A stretch of DNA of 15,083 bases from NCBI GenBank assembly GCA_038240295.1, contig JBBSDW010000086.1:1-15083 (forward strand), written 5' to 3'. Within the stretch, counting starts at the first letter, position 1, and every line of letters begins with the position of its first letter. The stretch is from JABDDM01 sp038240295 (GTDB lineage Bacteria > Bacteroidota > Ignavibacteria > Palsa-1295). Below are positions 7,860 to 15,083 of the stretch, piece after piece. The position numbers and the translations under genes are program-made. The notes under the pieces were generated by a model, which worked only from the letters and a program-made list of their open reading frames with translations, had not been told where the DNA came from and made no database searches.

Positions 7860-8060
7860 TTACAAGGATCGTCCCCTTCTCGACCGATTCGACATGAGTA
7901 AATTCGAAAGCGTCGCCATCCTCAAAATAGAGGTTACGGCTTCCTTCAAATTCCCAATCGCCTCCTCACGCCTATCACCACAGGATGCCACTTCGACATT
8001 CAAGCAGTGGGATACATAGGAGTCATCCTCTTTCCAAACTACATAATTAATTTGATGCAT
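7852..8060 (-). pseudogene. HicB-family antitoxin pseudogene (frameshift)
   Basis: The ATG at 8060 starts MHQINYVVWKEDDSYVSHCL, then NVEVASCGDRREEAIGNLKEAV, which is the compact HicB-like fold of type II antitoxins. At about 7932 one base appears lost (GTA ACC TCT...). Reading one base over restores LYFEDGDAFEFTHVE and SVEKGTILVSA followed by TGA at 7852-7854, the typical family C-terminus, total ~70 residues. The toxin remnant follows directly, in the order hicB-hicA. A single sequencing error could also produce this shift, but the broken toxin next to it argues for genuine decay. Confidence 0.82.
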
Positions 8061-8133
8061 AGCGCCACAATATCTTCAACTATGGCAACGCAAATCCATA
8101 AGTGCTCGTCCCAGTGGTCACGTTCCGAACAAA

Positions 8134-8968
8134 ATGATCACGAAAAGCGACTTCGAGCGGTCGCTCTCGCTCTTTGAAGCAGCAGTACGAGTTGATCCGT
8201 CATTCTCTACAGCGTATGCAAATATTGCCCTTCGTCTGCCAGACAATATACCGTAGCGATGACCGGAACCCCGCTCTCCTCGAGCGAGCACTGGAAGCAG
8301 CCGAAAAGGTGCGTGAGCTCCAAGGCGAAACTGCGACCTATTTTCGGGCGATGAGTCTCATCACTCTTGTGCGTGCTGATGCCGGAGGCGCGCTCCACCT
8401 CGCACTGCAATCCATTGAAGCCGATCCAAACTTTTCACTGGCTTACGATGCGGTCGGTCAAGCACATAAGATGCTTGGGAATAAAAAGGAAAACGTGAGT
8501 GCACGTGAGGAAAATGTCCGCCTTCATGAGAATGACAAGACGGCTCATTTCAATCTCCTCATCGCACTTCACGAACTTGGAAGCACCGCACGATTACAGT
8601 CAGCAACAGAGTGGGCGATACCTATCTTTGAACGTCATACACGCCTCAATCCAGACGATTACTATACGCGGGCAAGCCTTGCAAATATTCTCTTGATCTC
8701 GGGAAAGGAATCCGAAGCGCTTCGCGTAGCGGATTCGCTATCGGCGATTGAATCGTTGGACGTCACCGCGCTATACAATCTCGCGTGCATCTATCGTCAA
8801 TGCAAAGCACCGCTTCGAGGCATGGAGCATCTTCGCCGAGCAGTTCAGGCTGGTTTTCGAAACATTGACGAGTTCCGCCGCGATTCAGATCTTGATGCGC
8901 TTCGAGATCCCTCATCGCCGTATCATGCGGAGTTTGAGGTCTTGATGGAGCAAATGTCTGAACCTTGA
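8134..8968 (+). pseudogene. TPR-repeat protein remnant (frameshifted, probably N-terminally truncated)
   Basis: From 8134 one frame reads NK-MITKSDFERSLSLFEAAVRVDPSFSTAYANIAL, a clear tetratricopeptide unit, and then meets a stop. Around 8225-8240 the similarity moves by one base and continues as QTIYRSDDRNPALLERALEA, with further TPR-like units (QSIEADPNFSLAYDAVGQAH; HTRLNPDDYYTRASLANIL; YNLACIYRQC). The end (MEHLRRAVQAGFRN ... RDSDLDALRD) is typical of the C-terminal TPR region that follows adenylate cyclase or Ser/Thr kinase domains in many bacteria. Neither enzymatic domain is present here. An alternative is a short real gene starting at the ATG at 8174, but that would split the first TPR. 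The last codons and TGA come from repeat copy B. Confidence 0.7.
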
Positions 8969-8992
8969 TTTTAGGAGATTTTGGAGATTAAG
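8956..8992 (+). repeat. 37-bp dispersed repeat, copy B
   Basis: Same element as 7210-7246 with two base differences (TTTTAGGAG and TTTTGGAG variants). It overlaps the end of the TPR remnant and supplies its TGA stop. Confidence 0.9.
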
Positions 8993-8995
8993 ATG

Positions 8996-9011
8996 GATTG
9001 ATTGATTGATT
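8996..9011. repeat. GATT microsatellite (four units)
   Basis: Four consecutive GATT units directly follow copy B, in an otherwise featureless ~120-bp tail. It is probably an expansion of the GATT-rich end of the repeat. Confidence 0.85.
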
Positions 9012-9116
9012 GGGGACTGGGATTGAGATTGATTCTTAATGTCACGGGAATGAATGAATTGAAACTTTAGCAGCTTTGGCCATAACACAACAGCCCTGAC
9101 GTTGCCCGCTCTCTTC

Positions 9117-9158
9117 GCCTGCCATTCTGCAATGATTTAACAGATGGGCGGGTTTTTT
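9117..9158 (+). terminator. Possible intrinsic terminator upstream of the MscS gene
   Basis: CCTGCCATTCTG and CAGATGGGCGG can pair with bulges around an 11-base loop, followed at once by six T (9153-9158). It would end transcripts coming from the TPR remnant. The stem is imperfect, so this is a moderate call. Confidence 0.42.
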
Positions 9159-9217
9159 GAGCTTCGATTCACGGACAATTTTTTTTATAGCGACTTACAT
9201 ACAAACCCATTAGGCAG

Positions 9218-11083
9218 ATGAAATGCGCTCGTTTCCTGCTTGTTGTTCTCTTACTGTTGAGCCGTGTCGGCTCCTCGGATCCCTGCTTCGCGCAGCAGCT
9301 CGATGCGAATGCACACGATTCTCTCTTGGTCCTCCGGCAACGGCTTTTGGATCAGGCAAGGAGTCTGGACTCATTTCGGCATGAGGCATTCGACAGAAAG
9401 CCTGTCACGGTCCCGCGGGAAGATAGTGCACAAACGAAGCAGCTATCGAGCGGGATCGGAGCACTCGAACAAAATGAGCTACTCGCTCGCCTCGGGGCTC
9501 GAAAACGGATCGACTCGCTCCGCTTAGTGACGCATGGTGCTCCCGTCGTCCCCTTCTTCAATGACACCATCTGCGTCTTTTATAGCCAACTCGGCAGTCT
9601 CTCTGCCACGCAACGTGCGGAAGCTGTTACGAGCCGGATTCGCAAACTCGGAGCCGATTTCTCGTTCAATCCCGATTCACTCGACGTTGTGCCGGGAGAG
9701 ATCACCGCAGACATTTCGGCGCCGGAATTCATCCTGATGAGTGTCTCGGATAACGATGCTTTGTGGCAAACAACCACCAAAGAATTGCTTGCACAACGGT
9801 ATAAGCTGGCAATCGCGCGTTCGATCCATCACTACCATGATTCTCTCGGCTGGACGACGATCACCACACAAATCGGGTTGGCCATCCTGGTGCTGGCGTT
9901 TGTTACGTTACTTATTTTCGGTTCGATTCGCGCATTCCGTTTCACGCACGCCGCGCTGGAGCGGCAAAAGGATAAACGCATAAAGGCGATAAAGATCGGG
10001 AGTTACGAATTCGTGAACGCGGATCGCCAGCTACGCATTCTCCTAATCGGGAACACCATTCTGAAATGGGTCGTCATTCTCGTGTTCGTTTATCTGGCGC
10101 TACCTATCATCTTTGGGATTTTTCCATGGACACACGGTTGGGCTTCCACGCTGCTCTCTTATATCACAACGCCGCTCAAAAAGATCGCAACGGGTGTTTG
10201 GAGATACCTTCCAAACCTCTTTGCGATCATCGTAATTGTAGCCGTCTTCCGATACGCATTGAAGGCATTACGTTTTCTCATGCACGAAGTGGATCGCAAA
10301 GTGCTCACTATCGCTGGCTTCTATCCCGAATGGGCGATACCGACATATCAGATCGCTCGCGTCCTGATTTTTGCATTTATGGTGATCGTGATCTTTCCCT
10401 ATTTGCCGGGCAGCGATAGTCCTGTGTTCAAAGGTGTATCCGTGTTTCTCGGAGTGCTCTTCACATTCGGGTCATCCGGTAGTTTGAGCAATGTTATTGC
10501 TGGCTTGATCCTGACCTACATGCGCGCGTTCACAATTGGCGATCGTGTCCAGATCGGCGCAATGACCGGGGATATCATTGAGCGTACACTTCTCGTGACG
10601 AGAATTCGGACGATCAAGAACGAAATCATTTCGATCCCGAACTCGAATGTCATGAGTAGCCACACAATAAATTATAGCAGCGTTGCGATTGAACATGGGC
10701 TGATACTTCACACGACCGTTACCATCGGCTACGATGTGCCCTGGCGGGATATGCACCGAGCACTCATTCTCGCTGCGACTCGCACGGAATTTATCTCTGT
10801 CCAACCGGCGCCGTTCGTCTTACAAACAAGCCTCGACGATTCCTATGTCTCGTATCAGATCAACGCGTATACCCGCGAACCTAATATGCAGGCCTCGATC
10901 TACTCCGATCTGCATCAGAATATCCAGGATGCATGCAATGAGGCCGGTATCGAGATCATGTCGCCGCACTATCACTCCATGCGCGACGGCAACGCAACAA
11001 CGATCCCACCGGACTACCGTGGACCAAACTACCAGCCGCCATCATTTACAGTTAAGATCGCGGACGATCCCGCACCGCAATAA
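9218..11083 (+). CDS. MscS-family mechanosensitive ion channel with large N-terminal periplasmic domain
   Basis: Inner-membrane channel that opens under membrane tension to release solutes during hypo-osmotic shock. The 621-residue protein starts at an ATG with a weak AGG upstream and a signal peptide (about 1-25, RFLLVVLLLLSRVG ... CFAQ). Residues 27-210 are a soluble, probably periplasmic domain. Membrane helices are predicted near 216-240, 275-300, 330-350 and 378-396, and the pore helix near 405-432 (GVLFTFGSSGSLSNVIAG). The MscS beta domain follows: RAFTIGDRVQIGAMTGDIIE, then TLLVTRIRTIKNEIISIPNSN (436-476), and the alpha/beta cage domain up to about 590. Small residues in the pore helix are retained and nothing is broken. 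It is transcribed alone, convergent with sprA; it is larger than E. coli MscS (286 aa) and closer to the multi-helix MscS relatives. Confidence 0.94.
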   Translation: MKCARFLLVVLLLLSRVGSSDPCFAQQLDANAHDSLLVLRQRLLDQARSLDSFRHEAFDRKPVTVPREDSAQTKQLSSGIGALEQNELLARLGARKRIDSLRLVTHGAPVVPFFNDTICVFYSQLGSLSATQRAEAVTSRIRKLGADFSFNPDSLDVVPGEITADISAPEFILMSVSDNDALWQTTTKELLAQRYKLAIARSIHHYHDSLGWTTITTQIGLAILVLAFVTLLIFGSIRAFRFTHAALERQKDKRIKAIKIGSYEFVNADRQLRILLIGNTILKWVVILVFVYLALPIIFGIFPWTHGWASTLLSYITTPLKKIATGVWRYLPNLFAIIVIVAVFRYALKALRFLMHEVDRKVLTIAGFYPEWAIPTYQIARVLIFAFMVIVIFPYLPGSDSPVFKGVSVFLGVLFTFGSSGSLSNVIAGLILTYMRAFTIGDRVQIGAMTGDIIERTLLVTRIRTIKNEIISIPNSNVMSSHTINYSSVAIEHGLILHTTVTIGYDVPWRDMHRALILAATRTEFISVQPAPFVLQTSLDDSYVSYQINAYTREPNMQASIYSDLHQNIQDACNEAGIEIMSPHYHSMRDGNATTIPPDYRGPNYQPPSFTVKIADDPAPQ

Positions 11084-11174
11084 GCGTTCGAAGGCATAAA
11101 GCTCAACTTCAATGGACTGACACATCCGGCATAGAGACAGTCCAACTTCCCATCCAAAATACCTCCCCAATCTC

Positions 11175-11211
11175 CTTAATCTCAATAATCTCTTAAAATC
11201 AAGGTTCAGAC
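11175..11211 (-). repeat. 37-bp dispersed repeat, copy C
   Basis: Reads on the minus strand as GTCTGAACCTTGATTTTAAG then AGATTATTGAGATTAAG, two differences from copy A. It starts two bases after the sprA TAA, in the 130-bp gap between the convergent mscS-like and sprA genes. Confidence 0.9.
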
Positions 11212-11213
11212 CA

Positions 11214-14200
11214 TTACTGAATCTTCAATCGAATATCGACGCCGGCCATGATGAGTCTGGTTGGCGGGGCAAGTTGGCCACTGGAGGCTGGGGTAGTCCG
11301 TTCGTAGCGGTAAAAGCCCTCGAGCGTTAGCTGCTGACTGACGGTGTACGAAACGCGCGGTTCGATGGTTACTTTTTCAAGACCTCCATTTCCCGTGCCA
11401 CCGGGCTGGGTGCCGATGTTATCGAATGTGAAATAAAAGTCCTGTGAATTTGTGTAGGAAACGGTGAAGCTTGCACCAAATTCATTTTTCAGATTCAGTT
11501 TAAGAAATGGGATCGAAAGTCCCTGCCGGGTGTAATTTGCCGTTAAGCCGAAAGTATTTGAAAGCCGTTTATTGATTCGCTGCGATGAGTAATCGGATGC
11601 CCAATCGGTCTGCGTGTCGTAGTTCAGGCTTGCGGTCATGTGACCATTTGCGATCTTGTCCCATGAAAGATCGAGCGCAACGAGCGGACGAAATCCATAA
11701 ACAACGGTCTGCAAATTCGTTAGCGCAATACTATCGCCCGGATTCTCGCGGAAGGCACGCCGATAGTTACCGTTGTAGGCGTGACGCAGGCTCGCGTGGT
11801 CAGCCCAGCTGAACAAAAAGAATTTTTCAAGTCCGACCCAGTTGAACGAATAATTCAAACGCGGAAGATACTCACGCAAAAAACTATTGAAAAATGGAAG
11901 CGTCTCGAATCCCTGCATAAAGCTCTCGACTTCGATACGGTTAAGCACTTCGGGCGGGAGCTTCGCGCGATCGTCCGGTGTATTCGCTCCTTGTGCCGCA
12001 GTCAGGGCCACATATTTTTGATAAACGCGATCGATGCTTGCCTCCTGTGATTTAAGAAACGGCAAATAAGGCATAGCAAAGATCGTACGGCTTACATCGC
12101 CGGAGCGGGTTGTGTAGTCGGGGAAAATATTTCCGGCCGCGTCGAGATTTTCGGTGTTACGCTCATCATAGGAAAATTGTACTTTCCAGTTAAGCGAAAG
12201 ATTCGCCCCATCCCACAACGGCCTGCTGGTCGAGAGTTCAAAGTTATTTTGCTGCGTAAAGACATCAGTGATCTGGGAACCGGTCTGAGCAATATCTGCC
12301 GAGCGAAGCCCAAGATTCTGACTTCCGCCGTGCTTTACGTTGAACGAGATAAAGGGAAACGCATTCTTGAATCTGATGAGCAGCCTGCCATGCGGATCGG
12401 TAATGAGGCCAAGCTGGTAAGCGCGCGAGGGACCGTTATTATCTTGTTCAGGTGAAAAAATACCCCGCGCAAAGAAATTCGTAATACCGGAGCCACTTCC
12501 CTGCAGCGCTGGATTGAGACTCGTATTATTTTGCACGAAATTAAATCTCGTACCATTCCAATCGAAGAGCGGCTTCTGGATTACATTTTGAAGCACTTCT
12601 TTTAGCGTGATCGCAGGCACCTCTGCGACTTCAGGCTGCTCCTCGACTGCAGGGGCCTGCGGGGTGAGCGTTGTATCGCTGACGAAATCTTCGTCGTGCT
12701 CGCCGGCGGTTCCTACTCCGGGAATGTGAAGTTTGTGCGTTGTATCGACATCTCCAAAGCGCCGTGCGCCGTGAATGAGCGTATCGGTGATAAGATTATG
12801 ATTGCCAAGCGGATTGGGCCGAGATTGCGGCCTGAAATCTTCACCGCGCTCTACCTGATTTCGCGGAGATTCATTTTGCTTTGGCGGCGCAGATGTGCGG
12901 TCTTCCCTTCCCGGCTGGGGCAATTCCTCAGGCGTGACGGGTTGGTCGCGATTCATTCGATCCCTTCCACTTCGCCCACGCTGCGGCTGCTGATCGTTCG
13001 CAACCGGTTTGCCAAAGATCATTACCCCAAGATCGCGAACGTTGAGTTCGATGCCAGTCGTAATCGTATTATTCCATGCGCCAGTCTTCGCCGTTTGAAT
13101 GCCGGTCTGTGCATCGACCCAGCGATAGTCAACGTGATAAGAGAAGACGGGACGGACAAGTTTTTCAAGTCCGAAAAACCATGGCAATTTCGGACTCGTA
13201 TTCATATTGACACGCTGCGTAGCCTGAAAATCATTTCCTGGCCGGACGAAGGCTCCGTTCTTAAAAAAAACATCCTTCATGATGTCGCTGAAGGCGCGCT
13301 GCGTCGATTGGACCGAATCATAATAATAGATCGGGACACCAGAGGATGTATCGACTCCCAAAAATGTATTCTTCGTTTCGAGCGGCGCGAGGTTCGAGGT
13401 TACGTCAAGTCCATAATCGAATGCGGGCGAGATCAAGCCCCCCTCGGTCGGCTTCCAGGAAAAAGACATCCCTCGTGTTGCCGTGAAGTTGCGATTGATA
13501 AAATCGGTCCTGCTGTTTAAGATATCGAGTGTATCCTGAAGTGTAGCGTCGGGCGGGAATTCAAGCGTCGAGACACGGTTGAGCGAATGCTGCCTGCCGC
13601 GCGTGGCACTCACAGCAAACCGGACGTTTGTCGGCAACAGGTTAAGTTTGTAATCGGCGTATCGCCCGATAAAGAAGGTATTTTGCCCCCACCAGGTGAA
13701 GGGTGAAATGTGTAGATCGGGTAGCGCCGGAAGGTCATATCCAAGCGATGCCGTCCATGACCAGCTTCGATTGAATTCATATTGCGGCGTCCGCGCAAAT
13801 TCTTCAGCGTAACCAAAGCCATAGACCAACCGGTTCACAAACGCCGGCAGCAAAAAGAACGAGCCGGGAAATACGAACTTGACACCCGTCATACCGATCG
13901 AATTTCTGACCGAGAGCGATTCGCTGGTCAATCGGATGGAATCCTGTAAATGCGTTCCGACTGCAGATGTGAGCGTGCCGTTGTTGATCTCCTGTGTGAT
14001 CTTATCGAGCGCGCCCTGTATCTCGACGTCGGTGTTCGGAACGTATTTCGGACGGAGGATAGATTCGGTATGCGAGAGTGTCAGCGGAAAGACCGATTGG
14101 TTTTCGAGCCATTTTGGAAAGATCTTTTGCATCGCGAATTCGCCCGTCACATTCCAGTTAAAGTTGAGCGAGCGATTCTGATTAAACCGCTCATCAACTC

Positions 14201-15083
14201 GAACGAAATCAGGGCGCTCGTTGACGATCGAAGCACTGATCTTACCGAACTCCGCAAGCTTAAGCGTCGTCTGCGCGTTATAAGCATAGTCCGGCTTCAC
14301 GTTCGGCGAGAGAAGCCGGAGTTCATCCCACCAGATATCGGTCGTAATATCATGACCGGTGTGGTTAGTCGCGCCAAGGACGAAGAATGGAGCGTTCGTG
14401 AACGTAGGGCTTCCGACGACCGTGTAGCTCGATCCGACGACGCCATCGTTCGCTGGCTCCGTGATGGAGCCGGTCGCGTTGATCTTCGCGGCCTTCAGGG
14501 AAGTAAGCGCAGCAAAATCAATATGAATATTCTGCCAGCCATTTCCGAGCGGCCTGCGGTATTCATAATAATTGTAAGGGTTTGTGCCGATACGGATATA
14601 AACGAACGTACCCTGCGTGGCAGAAAGCAGATTCTGCGATGGCTCCGTAATATCTCCGTGCACCCAGATGGCAAGACTCTTATAATTAAAGAGATCGTTC
14701 GGTGTCTGAAAATTGCGCAGCGCCTCGCGCGATGTCGTGTCCTTCACCTTGATGAGCGACATATCGAGCGACTGCTCATTGCCGAGAATAAACGCGGTTT
14801 GCCCGGGAAGGAGATCTCTTGCGACGCCATCTGGACCAGTGTAATTGGTCGGGGCTGCGCTGTTATCCTCGATGTTCACATAACTGATGCGGAGCGAGGT
14901 ATCGACGACCGGATTGACCGGATTGAGTCCCGTAAGGCTGCGTGTCCACTGACTACCGACGAGCGATACATCGTTCAAGCGAACCCGAACGCGCTGTTTG
15001 AAACCTGTAAACCAAAATCTGAAATACGAAATATCTGAGAATGAAGAATCCTGAACTCCGATGATCGAATCGAACGAGGCAAG
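11214..15083 (-). CDS. sprA: Type IX secretion outer-membrane translocon SprA (C-terminal part, 5' end outside window)
   Basis: The minus-strand frame is open from the window edge (15083), so at least 1289 C-terminal residues of a protein that is usually about 2300-2500 long are present; a TTG at 14978 is internal. SprA forms the very large outer-membrane beta-barrel pore through which type IX substrates and gliding adhesins leave the periplasm. Family hallmarks: FRFWFTG ... LVGSQW at the start of the visible part, IWVHGD and YIRIGTNPYNYYEYRRPL, IWWDELRLLSP followed by LKLAEFGKISAS, then many long amphipathic strands, and the C-terminal block LVALDLSWDKIANGHMTASL ... PFLKLNLKNEF and TIEPRVSYTVSQQLTLEGFY. 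A hydrophilic Pro/Arg/Gln-rich insertion is encoded at about 12790-13000. No frameshift is seen. Monocistronic here; the repeat follows its stop. Confidence 0.93.
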   Translation of the reverse strand, partial: LASFDSIIGVQDSSFSDISYFRFWFTGFKQRVRVRLNDVSLVGSQWTRSLTGLNPVNPVVDTSLRISYVNIEDNSAAPTNYTGPDGVARDLLPGQTAFILGNEQSLDMSLIKVKDTTSREALRNFQTPNDLFNYKSLAIWVHGDITEPSQNLLSATQGTFVYIRIGTNPYNYYEYRRPLGNGWQNIHIDFAALTSLKAAKINATGSITEPANDGVVGSSYTVVGSPTFTNAPFFVLGATNHTGHDITTDIWWDELRLLSPNVKPDYAYNAQTTLKLAEFGKISASIVNERPDFVRVDERFNQNRSLNFNWNVTGEFAMQKIFPKWLENQSVFPLTLSHTESILRPKYVPNTDVEIQGALDKITQEINNGTLTSAVGTHLQDSIRLTSESLSVRNSIGMTGVKFVFPGSFFLLPAFVNRLVYGFGYAEEFARTPQYEFNRSWSWTASLGYDLPALPDLHISPFTWWGQNTFFIGRYADYKLNLLPTNVRFAVSATRGRQHSLNRVSTLEFPPDATLQDTLDILNSRTDFINRNFTATRGMSFSWKPTEGGLISPAFDYGLDVTSNLAPLETKNTFLGVDTSSGVPIYYYDSVQSTQRAFSDIMKDVFFKNGAFVRPGNDFQATQRVNMNTSPKLPWFFGLEKLVRPVFSYHVDYRWVDAQTGIQTAKTGAWNNTITTGIELNVRDLGVMIFGKPVANDQQPQRGRSGRDRMNRDQPVTPEELPQPGREDRTSAPPKQNESPRNQVERGEDFRPQSRPNPLGNHNLITDTLIHGARRFGDVDTTHKLHIPGVGTAGEHDEDFVSDTTLTPQAPAVEEQPEVAEVPAITLKEVLQNVIQKPLFDWNGTRFNFVQNNTSLNPALQGSGSGITNFFARGIFSPEQDNNGPSRAYQLGLITDPHGRLLIRFKNAFPFISFNVKHGGSQNLGLRSADIAQTGSQITDVFTQQNNFELSTSRPLWDGANLSLNWKVQFSYDERNTENLDAAGNIFPDYTTRSGDVSRTIFAMPYLPFLKSQEASIDRVYQKYVALTAAQGANTPDDRAKLPPEVLNRIEVESFMQGFETLPFFNSFLREYLPRLNYSFNWVGLEKFFLFSWADHASLRHAYNGNYRRAFRENPGDSIALTNLQTVVYGFRPLVALDLSWDKIANGHMTASLNYDTQTDWASDYSSQRINKRLSNTFGLTANYTRQGLSIPFLKLNLKNEFGASFTVSYTNSQDFYFTFDNIGTQPGGTGNGGLEKVTIEPRVSYTVSQQLTLEGFYRYERTTPASSGQLAPPTRLIMAGVDIRLKIQ

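Noticed and set aside
11113..11144. Inverted repeat TGGACTG/CAGTCCA as a terminator between the convergent mscS-like and sprA genes
   Set aside because: Only a 7-bp stem with an 18-base loop and no T-run on either strand.
7210..11211. CRISPR array
   Set aside because: The 37-bp repeats are far apart, in both orientations, and without regular spacers or cas genes.
12696..13520. 274-codon open frame on the plus strand opposite sprA
   Set aside because: Antisense shadow; no recognisable motif, and the SprA frame on the other strand is continuous.
13950..15038. 362-codon open frame on the plus strand opposite sprA
   Set aside because: Composition is Arg/Asp/Ile-heavy with no domain, and it is the antisense shadow of a clear SprA frame.

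Overview
The window looks like a chromosomal segment from a member of the Bacteroidota/Chlorobiota (FCB) group, possibly Ignavibacteria- or Kapabacteria-like. Three things point there: a SprA-type type IX secretion translocon gene, a Bacteroidota-style AtpB with a long periplasmic N-terminus, and a GWxTD-domain protein. Shine-Dalgarno sequences are weak or absent before most starts, which also fits. The genus cannot be told from the sequence.

Layout. (1) Positions 1-7111, minus strand: an F-type ATP synthase gene cluster reading from high to low coordinates: atpZ-like, a four-helix AtpI-like protein, atpB (a), atpE (c), atpF (b), atpH (delta), an unexpected secreted protein, atpA (alpha), then a secreted GWxTD-domain protein that runs off the window at position 1. 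The genes for gamma, beta and epsilon (atpG, atpD, atpC) are not in the window, and the usual place of atpG after atpA is taken by the GWxTD gene. Two adjacent stem-loops lie at the atpE-atpF junction. (2) Positions 7210-8992: a graveyard of accessory genes. It holds a GxxExxY-family (PD-(D/E)XK-like) pseudogene with one nonsense and one frameshift lesion, a frameshifted HicB-like antitoxin with a truncated hicA remnant, and a frameshifted TPR protein remnant. A 37-bp dispersed repeat is present as three good copies (two here, one at 11175-11211) plus one degenerate inverted copy. (3) Positions 9218-11083, plus strand: an intact MscS-family mechanosensitive channel with a signal peptide and a large N-terminal periplasmic part. 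(4) Positions 11214-15083, minus strand: the C-terminal ~1289 residues of SprA, cut by the window edge.

How they work together: AtpZ/AtpI-like proteins, the Fo subunits (a, b, c), delta and alpha build most of one proton-driven ATP synthase; c-ring residues argue for protons, not sodium, as the coupling ion. SprA is the outer-membrane channel of the type IX secretion system. The two secreted proteins inside the atp cluster have no known ATP synthase role and are the most interesting intact genes here. No tRNA, rRNA, CRISPR array or intact transposase was seen. No gene-free stretch longer than about 300 bases exists; the gaps at 6602-6769, 7112-7359 and 8969-9217 hold the hairpins and repeats listed.
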